64,000 nucleotides of DNA from Cristatella mucedo (Eukaryota; Bryozoa; Phylactolaemata; Cristatellidae), in NCBI GenBank assembly GCA_009760855.2, contig WPIO01000001.1, positions 1,763,501 through 1,827,500 of the forward strand, given 5' to 3'. The notes under the pieces were generated by a model. That model was not told the origin of the DNA and searched no databases. It saw only the letters and a list, made by a program, of their open reading frames with translations. The translations under genes were made by a program, and so were the position numbers. This document shows positions 35,801 through 44,540 of the stretch, piece after piece (position 1 is the stretch's first letter; each line of letters begins with the position of its first letter).

Positions 35801-38011
35801 CTTCTAGTCCAGCCATACGCCTAGGGTTTCCTTAGAGCAGCAGTTCCGTTTTATAGTCGATTAGTATATGGAATTTGCCTACATCCAGGATCGAACGTTT
35901 GCGAGGCAAGCATTCAGTTTATCAGTCGTTGCTGCAGATCCTGACTGTTTAAATAACAAATACAGCTAGTATCATCAGCATTAAAATTGTATCCTCTTCA
36001 ATGGGCATGAATCGCTTGTCGGGGGGGGGGGGGGGGGGGGGGTGAGTATAAATTAAAAACAGACTAGCGCTGAGGACAGACCCTTGAGGGAGTCCACTGG
36101 CTACTGGTCTTTAGGATGAGACCTGACGCCCACAGCTACGGAAAGAAGAAGATTGGAGAAGTGATTTAAAGCATGCCACGTGATTTAAAGCATCGTCTGC
36201 CAGACCAATCGTTGTTTTTAATCGTTCAAATTGTCGAAGGCAGCGGATAGATCTAATAGGCAGTGACATTCTCGTCATCGTTGCTGCATATCATATGTCA
36301 ATGGTTACACGGAGGAGAGCAGTTTCGGTGGAGTTCTGCGGTTTGAATGCTTAATGCAGCTTTTCTAAAGTTTCATTTCTTCTTAATGTGTCCTAACAGC
36401 TGCTTAGTGACAATTTTTCAAGAATATTTGAAGATAAAGGAATACATAAAACAGAGCGATAGTTTAAAAGGACCTCAGTATGTAATCCAAGCTTTTTAAT
36501 TATCGGTCTAACGATGACCGATTTGAAAGACTCAAGTACAACCCGTTTTTCCAGAGAAGCATAATAAATCTCGGTTATGGCTGGACTAAGTTATTCTGCA
36601 AGTAAAGACCGCAGAGACGACGTTATTGGGTCTTCAAGAGACGAACTATTTTTACTAGACCTCGCTAAGGTAGCCATATTGTACACAGAAACCTCGGAAA
36701 CTCTTTTAAGGAAGATTACAGGTTGCGACTCAGCCATTGCTTTAGTCGGATGGGGCTTCATGGAGGCACAAATGTGCTCCATTCTTTTCAGTGGAAAAGG
36801 CTGAAAACCTTTGGTCTAGCCGTTAATATCCGAAGAGTGAGACTTCGCAGGATTGGCCAGCAAATCAAATTGTTAGTCGTCGTCTTCTAAATCTGCTATG
36901 GGTCTGACTGGCTGGACTTCAGTTTTCGAGTGAAAAAAGAAGCCCTGGGTTTAGACTCGAAATAAGTCTTTTTAAAATCGACTTTATCAGGTCGAGACTT
37001 CTTCAAGCGGCGTTCAAGCCTGCGCTTGACGCGGCACATCTTTTGAAGTTTTTTCGTAAATTGAAAGGAATCTCCTCGAATCTGTACACTGACACAATGT
37101 ACGGGAACATGCTCTTCAAGAGCATTCCTTAGTGTCATGCTCACTACTTCAGTGAAGTTATCGAGTATCGACCTTAGTAACGGTCTCCGGTCGACTTTTA
37201 CCAAAATGCTGACGAACGGCGAGTAAGCTACTACCACAACGAGTACTAATCGGCACTTTAAACTTACGGGTCGTAGATTTGACAGCAGAACTGTTGATGA
37301 GGCCAATGCAGGATACAGGCAGGTTCTTAGTGACCCGCCGAAGAAGGTCCGTCGGTAAGTATTGACAAATGGCGACATCGAACCTTACGCTAAGCAGGTC
37401 CTGTTTTGAGCAACATATCCGAGGACAGCTCATGAACAGTTTTAGCGAAGATATCAGGGGAAAATCCGAAGGTTTCACAGAAAAGTCAGGTAAAGGTCCA
37501 CACCGCTTTTGGAGTCGCTCGAGGCTGCACTCTAGCGCAGGCGGGGGGGGGGGAAGTACGTAATTATAGAGGCTCTTAGATTGACGTACGAAAAGAAGCT
37601 GTTGAATAAATCTGCCTACATTTGCTTTTCCCATTGAAATATTGTTTATAATTTCACTGCTAGACGCAAGACAAATCTGCAAGTTTTTATAGGTAAGTTT
37701 TGATCTCGGCTGACCTTGCAAAGAAAAACTATTGTAAATAAGCTGGCGTTTAAACGATTGGCTCGTTCGCTGCACAGCCGTGGCATTGGTGGAGAGAGAA
37801 AAAGTTATTTAATTTCACTGGGCCATCTTCTGCAGGTCGACGCAGCTGCATCGGCGAAGAGCTGGTCCAGATTGAGCTGTTCCTCTTTTTCACGGCCACG
37901 ATGCAGCGCTTCACTTTTAGCGCCGCGCCGGGATCGACGCCGAACGAGAAAGCGCTGCTTGGAATAACCAGAAGACCGCTGCCCTTCAAAGTCGTTGCTG
38001 CGCCTCGCTGA
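20479..38011 (+). CDS. cytochrome P450, CYP2-like, complete, five exons, 504 residues
   Basis: Exons 20479-20863, 21035-21538, 26467-26622, 31281-31574 and 37836-38011 (TGA) total 1515 bases. All four introns are phase 1 with GT/AG ends; intron 3 uses a GTGGGT donor. The product is a haem monooxygenase expected on the ER membrane. It has a membrane anchor at about residues 14-38, a proline-rich hinge [13 protein letters not shown] (44-56), the C-helix WKEHR (138-142), I-helix AGSDST (314-319), K-helix ETxR-class EVLR (370-373), FRPARF (423-428) and the haem loop [11 protein letters not shown] with thiolate Cys451. The length is normal for the family. The first Met is at 20479, just after cttttgcag-like sequence, so a 5' untranslated exon is likely; an upstream in-frame ATG at 20449 would add ten residues if unspliced. 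CYP2-type proteins act on lipids, steroids or xenobiotics; the substrate cannot be inferred. Introns 3 and 4 hold LINE copies on both strands. Confidence 0.9.
21035..21538 (+). CDS. P450 exon 2 (C to H helices)
   Basis: Starts after ctgttcgcttgcag and encodes [15 protein letters not shown] through [18 protein letters not shown] to [11 protein letters not shown]. It ends at donor GTAGGC in phase 1. The CYP2 signature order (WKEHRK, then NVI.NVVFG.RF) is intact. Confidence 0.92.
22590..22860 (+). mobile_element. LINE family A 3' fragment
   Basis: [20 protein letters not shown] followed by [14 protein letters not shown] parallels the C-terminus of the copy at 28570-28680. The family 3' part follows (ggcttagtggagttacagac). 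It lies inside P450 intron 2. Confidence 0.75.
24517..24591. repeat. (TA)n microsatellite
   Basis: About 75 bases of nearly pure TA with one G interruption, lying in the interrupted LINE B copy. Confidence 0.92.
24592..24690 (-). repeat. repeat D copy (reverse LINE-B-like tail plus short body)
   Basis: The run caccctaagagaacttaatc, ctctatccaggcgcttcaca, tatgcctcagggctaaagcc then cctcaacctcgg is shared with 39005-39140 and 43105-43260. The first part is the reverse complement of the LINE B 3' end; the body is not LINE B. It behaves like a SINE using the LINE B tail. Confidence 0.5.
25246..25350 (-). repeat. LINE family B 3' tail, reverse orientation
   Basis: taataataatactaatgcat leads into gcgccatcagagaacttgat and ctaggcgctttacatctgct. 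It directly cuts off the 3' end of the plus-strand LINE B copy before it. Confidence 0.65.
25505..26145 (-). mobile_element. LINE family B 3' end copy, reverse orientation
   Basis: Starts with an (ATT)-type tail (taataataataata region near 25515), then the reversed 3' end and the C-terminal codons. On the minus strand it reads [20 protein letters not shown], then [20 protein letters not shown]. It lies in P450 intron 2, about 320 bases before exon 3. Confidence 0.78.
26467..26622 (+). CDS. P450 exon 3 (I helix), hidden by a longer ORF in another frame
   Basis: The acceptor caatttttag is followed by codons for [20 protein letters not shown], then [20 protein letters not shown] and [11 protein letters not shown]. 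This supplies the oxygen-binding AGxxT motif missing between exons 2 and 4. The donor is GT at 26623 (GTGGGT). The neighbouring GTAATT at 26628 would shift the frame onto a stop in exon 4. Confidence 0.88.
27600..28815 (+). mobile_element. LINE family A copy: reverse transcriptase C-terminal two thirds, open for 369 codons
   Basis: The frame 27659-28765 encodes [20 protein letters not shown], then a catalytic [12 protein letters not shown] (SDD in place of the usual ADD), [18 protein letters not shown], the thumb ([25 protein letters not shown]), [17 protein letters not shown] and a C-terminus ending CAIQNSPA. This is a CR1/L2-like non-LTR reverse transcriptase. Codons just upstream ([11 protein letters not shown]) belong to the same protein in a different frame, so a frameshift lies near 27657; the endonuclease is absent. 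The 3' untranslated end runs to about 28815. It is the best preserved mobile-element frame in the window but is 5'-truncated, lies in P450 intron 3, and is presumably inactive. Confidence 0.9.
28816..29480. other. P450 intron 3 sequence, unassigned
   Basis: No coding exon or placeable repeat seen. Confidence 0.35.
29484..29541. repeat. palindrome cluster built on TATACGTGACGT
   Basis: 29484-29509 is a perfect 26-base palindrome centred on TGACGTCA. It is followed by two further imperfect copies of gtatacgtgacgtatac and gtatacgtgac up to 29541. TGACGTCA equals the cAMP-response-element core, but an intronic position gives no evidence of that role. Confidence 0.85.
29702..29935. repeat. (AGC)n/(AGT)n trinucleotide tract
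   Basis: About 230 bases of alternating AGT and AGC triplet blocks, with AGC runs of up to about 20 units. One frame reads as polyalanine/polyvaline, but this lies in P450 intron 3 and is not coding. Confidence 0.95.
30395..31005 (+). mobile_element. very degraded LINE family B copy
   Basis: gtgacctttcattttttaag, then gccaagtctggttatctttt, correspond to the thumb region. Codons near 30885 (LKAWNSE, matching KAWNSLP) correspond to the C-terminus. Similarity is patchy, so this is an old copy in P450 intron 3. Confidence 0.5.
31281..31574 (+). CDS. P450 exon 4 (J to meander)
   Basis: Starts after ttcgttttag and encodes [12 protein letters not shown], the K helix [40 protein letters not shown] and LTPFGL. 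It ends at a consensus donor GTGAGT in phase 1, in the middle of the haem-binding loop. Confidence 0.92.
31575..33239. other. P450 intron 4, first part; nothing recognised
   Basis: AT-rich sequence. A tRNA A-box-like string (tatagctcagctggttgag) near 32480 lacks a B box. A TTGTG-rich patch occurs at 33008-33058. Confidence 0.4.
33240..33345 (-). repeat. LINE family B 3' tail, reverse orientation
   Basis: aataataatagtaata-like sequence and ataacgccatcagagaactt then aatcgctttctgggca match the reversed family 3' end. Confidence 0.55.
33960..34140 (-). repeat. tRNA-derived SINE, second copy
   Basis: It is collinear with the copy at 4310-4452: ttgtatagcgacagaaaagc, a cgcttgcagcagcgataaag body, then ccgcaagaattgaacccacg (degraded B box on the minus strand) and the A-box side ctgccttacctagtgcgcca. 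Confidence 0.65.
34141..34929. other. P450 intron 4, AT-rich, unassigned
   Basis: No coding or repeat assignment. A short echo of the SINE B-box region (cacgacctgagtcgtgg) lies near 34873. Confidence 0.35.
34930..37560 (-). mobile_element. LINE family A copy, near full RT with endonuclease-side linker, reverse orientation
   Basis: Reading the minus strand from about 37560: linker region, then [20 protein letters not shown] and [20 protein letters not shown] (basic segment before the RT), then [20 protein letters not shown]. The RT start follows, then the core region near 36240-36180, and the C-terminal and 3' untranslated end at 35150-34930 (acgcaggagagttttctgca matches 28755 reversed). Poly-G runs at 36021-36042 and 37540-37552 interrupt it. 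Frames are broken. It fills the last part of P450 intron 4 and ends about 275 bases before exon 5. Confidence 0.78.
36021..36042. repeat. G homopolymer, 22 bases
   Basis: An uninterrupted G run inside the family A LINE copy. Its exact length may be an assembly estimate. Confidence 0.9.
37836..38011 (+). CDS. P450 exon 5 (haem-binding cysteine and C-terminus)
   Basis: Starts after ccatcttctgcag and completes the haem loop as [18 protein letters not shown], continuing [16 protein letters not shown] and ending [10 protein letters not shown] before TGA. Phase and motif fit exon 4 exactly. The exon uses many G/C-ending codons, unlike exons 1-4, so membership of a second P450 gene copy cannot be fully excluded. 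Confidence 0.82.
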
Positions 38012-39004
38012 TTGGTCTGCAGCGCGTAATTATGAAAGGCTGCTTCGTCGGCCACGAATTGCAAATTGTAGCAGCGAATCAGAACTCTTGTCTGCATACA
38101 TCTTTTGAGTGACCATTGACGATGGCTTTTTAACCGAAGATTTCTTGTAGACATTCTTTCGTGCTGCCTTTACTGTAATTCACAATGCTCGCCGCTGCTC
38201 AGCTCTTGTAAACTTAGCTGAACGGCTGCTAAGTCGGACGGTTTGATAACTTGCCTGGCAGATCAGCCATCGCACGGATGAAGGGGTCCTGTTTCTGGCG
38301 AGTAAAACGTGCCACTGTCGCCGAGCTTAAAGGTATGTTGCGGGGCAACAGCTAAGCGAATGAAGTCTGCTTACAAATTGGAGTGCAAACTGTAAACGAC
38401 ATGTAAGTGCGATGACGAAGAGCACACTATCTGGCCGTGCTCTCGAATGCAATTTTCGGGGTCCGAAGTTAAGGAAGGGATCCAGTCTGTGAACTCGATG
38501 AGATCGAGCTGCCTGCTGACTCGGCCGCAGTGCATGCACGGCTTCGGTCTCTCGTCGAGGGAATGATCAGTCCATTAGCACTCGAGTTTAGGGCAAGGCA
38601 TCGGCGAGTCGCCAAACTTTAACTATGGTGAGATAATTACGGAACATTCTTTCATTCCTTTTCTGCCGAGAAAAAATGCAGACCTGCACACCCGAGTACG
38701 ATACACTTGGCTTATGCCGGTCGTGAATTGTGTTGCACACTCACACAAATAGGTAGTGGCCTACCCTCTCTTCGTGACTGCGTTTTGGTGCTTCTAGAAG
38801 CATTCCGAGGGCACGATATTAAAGAGCGGCATCCTGAGTGGTCATTGAAAATCAGGAGCTGCATTAACCTGCCTTAACAACTTCGTCTAGCCAAACTAAG
38901 AAGACGATTAAGACAATATAGGCTAGTGTGGATGTAACCATACGGCTTGTGTGCATAGTGCGCTCAGAAATCACTGCTCCTATCCCAATCATGCTATGAA
39001 TTAG
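38012..39004. other. P450 3' flank, moderately GC-rich
   Basis: It presumably begins with the P450 3' untranslated region. I found no consensus AATAAA close to the stop. No other gene is recognised. Confidence 0.35.
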
Positions 39005-39140
39005 AAATATATAGTTCATTTGTAAAGCGTTCTTAGTGAACTTAATCCCTATTCAATCGCTTCTCATATGCCACGGGGCTCTAGTCCACGACCACGCTCA
39101 GGTTTATTCACCTTGACCTTGTTCGGGCTAGCACCATAAC
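39005..39140 (-). repeat. repeat D copy
   Basis: tgtaaagcgttcttagtgaa, then cttaatccctattcaatcgc and tatgccacggggctctagtc, match 24592-24690 and 43105-43260. Confidence 0.5.
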
Positions 39141-40082
39141 TACTGTGCCGAACTAGCGCGGCAGAACGACTCGAAGGCGACTCGTGGTTAATTGATTTAG
39201 AACAAATAGAAACCCCGTATAAAGCTGCAAGGGTCAACAGACAAACAGTTGAACAGCTTGGGTCACGACATGACCTTTACGTATGACCGCCAGCTATGAA
39301 AGCCTATGTACAGGTACTTACCGCATCGCTTTTATTTACCATGAGACATAATCGGACATAATAGAGGTGATTTACCGTCTTTCTTTGTCGTCGAGGTCCC
39401 AAAAATGAGAGCCGAAAAAGAGAGTTATGCTTTTGGCCAGGCCGAGTCTACTAAAAAAGAGCCCAAATCTGTGCTTAATCTGACTAAACAGACTCAAATA
39501 TAAGCAAAAGGCCCAAGAAAGTCACAGAAAATTGTCATTATTTTTTAATAAACTCCACTAAAGAAAATATGCAATCTGTATACAAGCAATTCAAATTTTT
39601 CCTAAAATAAAGAAGGGTTCTGATACTTTCCGGGTGTTTTGGGTCACCTAAGAAGTCGCTGTGCAGAGGAAATGGTCTCTCGACACCAACCCTGCCACAA
39701 AGCCTGAACACACGTTTGCCACTAATCTGGACCAGCAGGGGGAGCCAGAATATTTTATCTTTACGCTTATCTTCAGCAGAAATCTCGTGGCCGACTTTAG
39801 AAAATCCATGCAGTGGTGCTTTGACTTATGAGTTTAACTCGTTCCATGATGGAGCTCGTACTCGTCGAATACTCTCAACTCTCTTGGTGCATGTATCGAT
39901 GGCATCGGTAAATGGATTTTCAGCAAACTTTCTTAAATTGAATGATGATGAAACCAACTTACTATTTTATGGGCAAACCAAGTGTGATTCAGAAATTGGA
40001 ACGGCTAACGCTCACAGTCGGCTCTGCATGCATATGTCCTGTTGGATCTGCACGAAATCTAGGTGTCCCGTTTCAAATGTAA

Positions 40083-40353
40083 TGTAATGTATCTCCGTCA
40101 GTAACTCCACAAAGTCATAAAGACCATGTGGGTGTTACGCAGGAGAGTTTTGTATAGCGAACTCACAGCCTAAGCGGCTTTCGGTACGCATTCGGTAGCC
40201 AACAGACTTCGTCTCACGCAACAAAGAGAAAGTGGGAAGCATAGCAGAGTCAGGAGAGCAGTTGAGGTAGTGAGTAGCATAGAAGTAGCAGTTCAGGGCC
40301 ACTGAAAAAAGATGTGCGATAGTCGGCAGTTGGAGAGTAGTTGTCGTTACGTA
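40083..40353 (-). mobile_element. LINE family A 3' fragment nested in LINE B
   Basis: It begins gtaatgtaatgtatctccgt, the reversed family A tail, followed by actccacaaagtcataaaga and gtgggtgttacgcaggagag. It ends near gagtagttgtcgttacgtaa, the reversed C-terminal coding region (STADYGTSF side). LINE B sequence is continuous on either side. Confidence 0.85.
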
Positions 40354-41156
40354 AGTGACCTTTCATTAGGCAACCACATCCGCTCAACAGTCAAGTCTGC
40401 CTACTTTTAGATACGTAACACTGCTGAAATTCGGGGTTTTTTAGACAGTGATACCACATCTAAATTGGTCCATGCAGTTGTGACATCCCGTTTTGACTTC
40501 TGTAGCTCACTGCTTGTTGGTCTACCGGCCTGTGCAATCAGGTGCTCACAGCTGGTGCAAAACTCTGCAGCTCGGCCTTGTCAACCGTTAGTGTCGCAGT
40601 TGCCATATCATACCACTTCTTGCCAACCTGCACTATCTTCCAGTCGAGCAACTCATCAACTTCGAGGTTCTGTCACTCACTTTAGGTCTCTTCATCCTTT
40701 GGCTCTAGCCTACCTATCAGATCTACTCCCCCACCAGGCCAAGCATCGTACCACTCGCTTTTCGAAATCTAATCGTTTACCTATACCTCTTACTAACCTC
40801 AAATCCTTTGGAGACTGTGCCTTTAGTTCGTATGCTCCCACAGCCTGGAACTCACTTCCGACTTGAGTTACGACATCCCCTGACTTGACCACATTTAAAA
40901 GGTAACTAAAAACGCATATATTTCTGACGGCATTTAGTGGGACCATGTGATTTGTCATTTACTTGCTTATGCGTGTTGACACTGTGCATGCTGCCACTAA
41001 CCATATTTGCTGATCCTGTGCATGTCAATCCTAACCATGTTATGCTTGCTGTCATTGAGCACGCTACCACTAACCATTCCATTGGGCTTCCTCTGCAGCA
41101 AACGTGAAGTGCCTTGAAAGAGATTGAGTTCTCTGAGCGAGCTATATCAAATGTAT

Positions 41157-41187
41157 CATTATTATTATTATTATTATTATTATTAAG
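41157..41187. repeat. (ATT)n tail microsatellite
   Basis: About ten ATT units ending the LINE B copy and directly abutting the transposase fossil. Confidence 0.9.
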
Positions 41188-41757
41188 ACTCGCTGGGGAT
41201 GTATCCTTCTGCTGCTATAAGTCCAGCCAATTTTCTGAGGTAATCCTCAGCTGCCTTCCTATCCACGCCCGCTGTCTCACCATGCGTGACAGCGGAATGA
41301 ATGCCTATATGCCTATTTTTAAGACTCTCAAATCAGCCACGACTGGCATGAACCTGTTTGCCCGATGCCTCGTCCGTTGAAGTGCCTGGGGTCTCCTGCA
41401 GCGAATCAGCGTAAATAGCTCGTGCCTTCTCGCAGGTTATAGCCTCCGTCATGGCATCTCCTGCAGGCTGCTTTTCGGTCATCTACACCACCAGCAGCTT
41501 CTTCATGTTTTCAGAGGATAGATGTCCGCCGCTTAGAAATTATTTAACGCCCTTGGCTGGTGCTATAGCATTTACCGACTCCTTCTGCTTCAGTGTGGTG
41601 CAGATCGTAGAAGCGGTACGCTCGTACTGCTTGGCCAAGGCGACTACGCCCACACCTGGTGTATGTTTTTTCGATCACTTCATTCTTCAATTCAATGCAA
41701 ATCATCCGCTTCATCTTCTGAGCACTGTCCTTCGCCCTCATCGTCTTTGCATCCATG
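41185..41757 (-). pseudogene. Tigger/pogo-type transposase fossil, N-terminal DNA-binding part
   Basis: Translating the minus strand gives KRMICIELKNEVIEK, then after a frameshift GVGVVALAKQYERTASTICT and TLKQKESVNAI, a psq/CENP-B-type helix-turn-helix. Next comes DAMTEAITCEKARAIYADSL, QETPGTSTDEASGK, an ASRG-stop-FESLKNR segment (matching the ASRGWFE motif of Tigger proteins), IHSAVTHGET and RKAAEDYLRKLAGLIAAEGY. These are the two DNA-binding repeats of Tigger/jerky-like transposases. The DDE catalytic part is missing: the frame is cut at 41185 by the (ATT)n tail of the adjacent LINE. At least one stop and one frameshift make it non-functional. Confidence 0.78.
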
Positions 41758-42329
41758 GCTGGAAAACGGCATTTTGCAAAATTTCTGCAAGCGCAAATGC
41801 GAGCACAACACTGATGATTCCACTGCGAGCTAACTGTCTGAAGTGAAGGTGTGAGACAAACTATTCTGGGCGAGGTTTCGGCGTTCACTGTGGCGTTTGC
41901 TGAGCCAACTAGCGGTAGGGTATCTGAAGCTGGCTCGTAACTCGAATTGTCGCTTTTAACTCAGAGCAAAAAATCGGCTGAGTATCGGCTCATTAGTTGG
42001 GATACTCGCAAATCAGGGTAACACTGTAATTTATTATTTGCCACTTGGTTCTGGTATAATATGGCATGTGTCTTTTTCGGCTCGTCTTTCTTGGGGCACC
42101 AAGAGTCATTGCCTGTGGTCAAGAATGCCTATTGTCTACTTTACGGCAATGCCGAGTGGCCTTGACTCTTTTAACGGGCTGTAGACATCGCAAAGAAAGA
42201 AGGATGCTGTAAACTCTGCAATATCGAAAGACTGCAGAGTTCTAACCGATCCCTAGTCGATGCGAACCACATCGAATGTTCTTGCCTAACATGAAACAAG
42301 CGCTTAGCATACCGGCATGAAGCTCAGAA

Positions 42330-42640
42330 TTGCACTCTAATCGTTTTGCCGCATGTCTAACCAACCTCAGATCCTTTGGGGACAGTACCTTCAGTCTATG
42401 TGCTCCGAAAACCTGGAACCCACTCCCGACTGATTTCACAGCATCCGCTGACTCGGCTACATTAAAAAAGAATCTAAAAACCCACCTCTCCCTCACAGCG
42501 ATTTTTCCATCCATGTGAATAATCCACTGTGAGCTGATGCCCGCTGAAAATGTGTATCTTCTCACTAACCAATAGACACGTAACACTATTCCAGCGTATT
42601 TACATGCCCTTGGAAGAGTTTCAGCTCCCAAGCAGGATGC
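42330..42640 (+). mobile_element. diverged LINE family B 3' fragment
   Basis: The frame 42330-42518 reads NLRSFGDSTFSLCAPKTWNP, then TLKKNLKTHLSLTAIFPSM, corresponding to the C-terminus (KSFGDRAFSSYAPKAWNSLP) of family B. The 3' untranslated part is diverged and the ATT tail is absent. Confidence 0.65.
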
Positions 42641-43104
42641 TAGTCAAAATTCCCTTTTATTAATATTTACCTTGTTATTGTTAGTGCTTTGTGGCGATGC
42701 TGCACACCCACAAGGTTCTGGAGGCCTTTTATTCGATGAACCAGGTGTAATTTTCTCGCAACGGATTAAACGTCAGTGCCTACTCACCGTTGCCTTTCTC
42801 TAAAAATGCTTGGACTAAAGGCTTCTGCCGAATCGTAGCTGACGAAAAGGGCTTAAGTGAAAGTGCAAGCTTAAGTGAACTTCAAAATGGCTAGCTACCC
42901 CACGCACGGTGGCTAACGAAAGCATTACCATCCCAATACAGCCTGGACATCAGACTTAACCATTGAATGAAATCCAACCGTGTGCATAGTCAGACCATTG
43001 AAGGCAAAGAGAATACATTTGAGGACATTTTGAGGTTCGTCAGTATTCGATCATCAAAAATTGTCAGCAGCTTCACATATGTAAATAGTCTTGACAATTT
43101 AAAA

Positions 43105-43260
43105 CATATAATACAGTTCGTTGCACCCCACCCTACGAGAACTTAATCTCTATACAGGCGTTTAACGTATGCCGCAGGACGCGATCCCCCAATCTCGACT
43201 TCGGTCATCAAATGCATTCACCTTAACCTCGGTCAATGAAGGCGAGCACCTTAACCTCCA
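43105..43260 (-). repeat. repeat D copy
   Basis: gaacttaatctctatacagg then cgtatgccgcaggacgcgat and catcaaatgcattcacctta match the copies at 24592 and 39005. Confidence 0.5.
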
Positions 43261-43489
43261 GGAGGCAAAACCGGGTCGGCAAATTACTCAAATGCGAGAG
43301 CAATCTAAGCCGGTGGCTGGCACGGCAGAAACTTTGACGCGGACCATCATCACCTGCTCTAATTTCAAGCTGAAGACTCAAATCATGGGCTTCAACGAAA
43401 AGAGACTTTTCCCCAGCGGCTTTCTGCTGATCTTCAGCAATCACCCAGGCACCGCCACAGCCGGCGACCAGCGGCTCTCGGCCTGTGGG

Positions 43490-43660
43490 TCGTGACCCCT
43501 ATTGGGGTCGAATGACTCTTTCGCAGGGTCGCCTGAGTAGACCTTCGGAAACCACGCATTTCCGCATTTCGCACATGACAATTTTACCGTTGGGGGTCAC
43601 CGCAACATCAAGAACTGTATTAAAAGGTCATTGCATCATTAGGAAGGTTGAGAACCACTG
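43490..43660 (+). mobile_element. terminal part of a hAT-type DNA transposon
   Basis: The segment ends at 43646-43660 with ggttgagaaccactg, the reverse complement of the CAGTGGTTCTCAACC terminus typical of Charlie-like hAT elements. Inward lies gggtcgtgacccctattggg with gtcgaatgactc, a phrase typical of these ends. No transposase frame and no opposite end were found in the window. Confidence 0.65.
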
Positions 43661-43765
43661 GCCTAGACTTACCATTACCGTGGGTTGCTGCAGCTTAAGA
43701 CTAGACTAGCTTGGCCTAGACTTACCATTACGGGTGGGTTGCTGCAGCTTAAGACTGGCATAAAG
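43660..43765. repeat. 53-bp tandem duplication at the hAT end
   Basis: ggcctagacttaccattacc followed by tgggttgctgcagcttaaga and ctag occurs twice (43660 and 43713, spacing 53), starting exactly at the outer end of the hAT terminus. Confidence 0.8.
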
Positions 43766-43851
43766 AACCGCTTCGGGAGGATTCGCAGCGAGAAATCGGC
43801 GACTTTTTCTTTCACAGCGAGTGCTTCAAATGTGAGCGCACCCCATCTTAC

Positions 43852-43995
43852 TTCAAGTCTGTGGAATCGGAGGTAATAGCTGTCGTGTCGCCGCATAGAC
43901 GCTTCAACCACAAACCCGAGCATCTGATTGGCTGCGTTTCCCTCGTCCTCGGCTGCTTTCATCTGCTTTAACCAGCTCTGCTGGTTAGCGATCGC
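43852..43995 (-). CDS. candidate coding exon, function unknown
   Basis: On the minus strand, gagtttttag is followed by 48 open codons (AIANQQSWLKQMKAAEDEGN, then AANQMLGFVVEASMRRHDSY, YLRFHRLE) and a consensus donor GTAAGA. Phase 0 at both ends and the helical, charged composition look like a real exon. I cannot find partner exons and do not recognise the family. It could also be a fragment of a transposon protein, given the hAT end 200 bases away. Confidence 0.35.
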
Positions 43996-44540
43996 CTAAA
44001 AACTCGACAGTGCCTGAAAGCCTGGATACCGGCTTCTGCGCTGCCACGGCTCCCAGCCCAGCGGCATCACTTGGCAATAGAAGCCGGTGGGCGGAGTATT
44101 AGTAAATCAGATTACACACCCGTCGAAAAACCGATCGCGTACTAGAGGCTTACTCATTCGGTGGATAACCCAGGGCTTCGGAATCACCAAGATTTCAGAA
44201 AGGCTTTGTGCTGCAGTCAGGACCAGCTAATATCCATAGCTGGATTTCTATTATGGTGGCCAATGCCTGTTCATATTTACGCTACATAAACAGGTTTTGA
44301 GATACATTTTTGACTTGCAGTTCATCCCTTGACCTAAAACATTGGACTCTAAAATCTAAACCCAATCTTATAAGAAAAAAATTGAAGCCAAGTCATCCGT
44401 AAATCCAAAATATACCATCACAAAAATATAAAATGCAAACCCAAAACCATAAGGACAGATCTAAAAATAAAAGCTGGCTAGCATGTTGGACATTTGTCTA
44501 TGGATACAGTGCTCATAGCTGAAAGTTCGCCGTGAAACTG

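Larger units (their letters stand above)
39716..41187 (+). mobile_element. LINE family B copy interrupted by a LINE A insertion
   Basis: The RT middle (SANFLKLNDDETNLLFYGQT) ends near 40080, is interrupted by 40083-40353, and resumes at gacctttcattaggcaacca. The thumb and C-terminus follow (PVLTSVA-like region; LKSFGDCAFSSYAPTAWNSL), then the full 3' untranslated end and (ATT)n at 41157-41187. It is frameshifted throughout. Confidence 0.82.

Noticed and set aside
37158..37775. 205-codon minus-strand ORF next to P450 exon 5
   Set aside because: Its later part overlaps the LINE A linker region in a second frame and its start reads through intron sequence. It has no recognised domain of its own.
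39600..39716. Missing catalytic half of the Tigger transposase left of the LINE
   Set aside because: I translated the minus strand here and saw no DET or similar transposase motifs, so the remainder is not visible.
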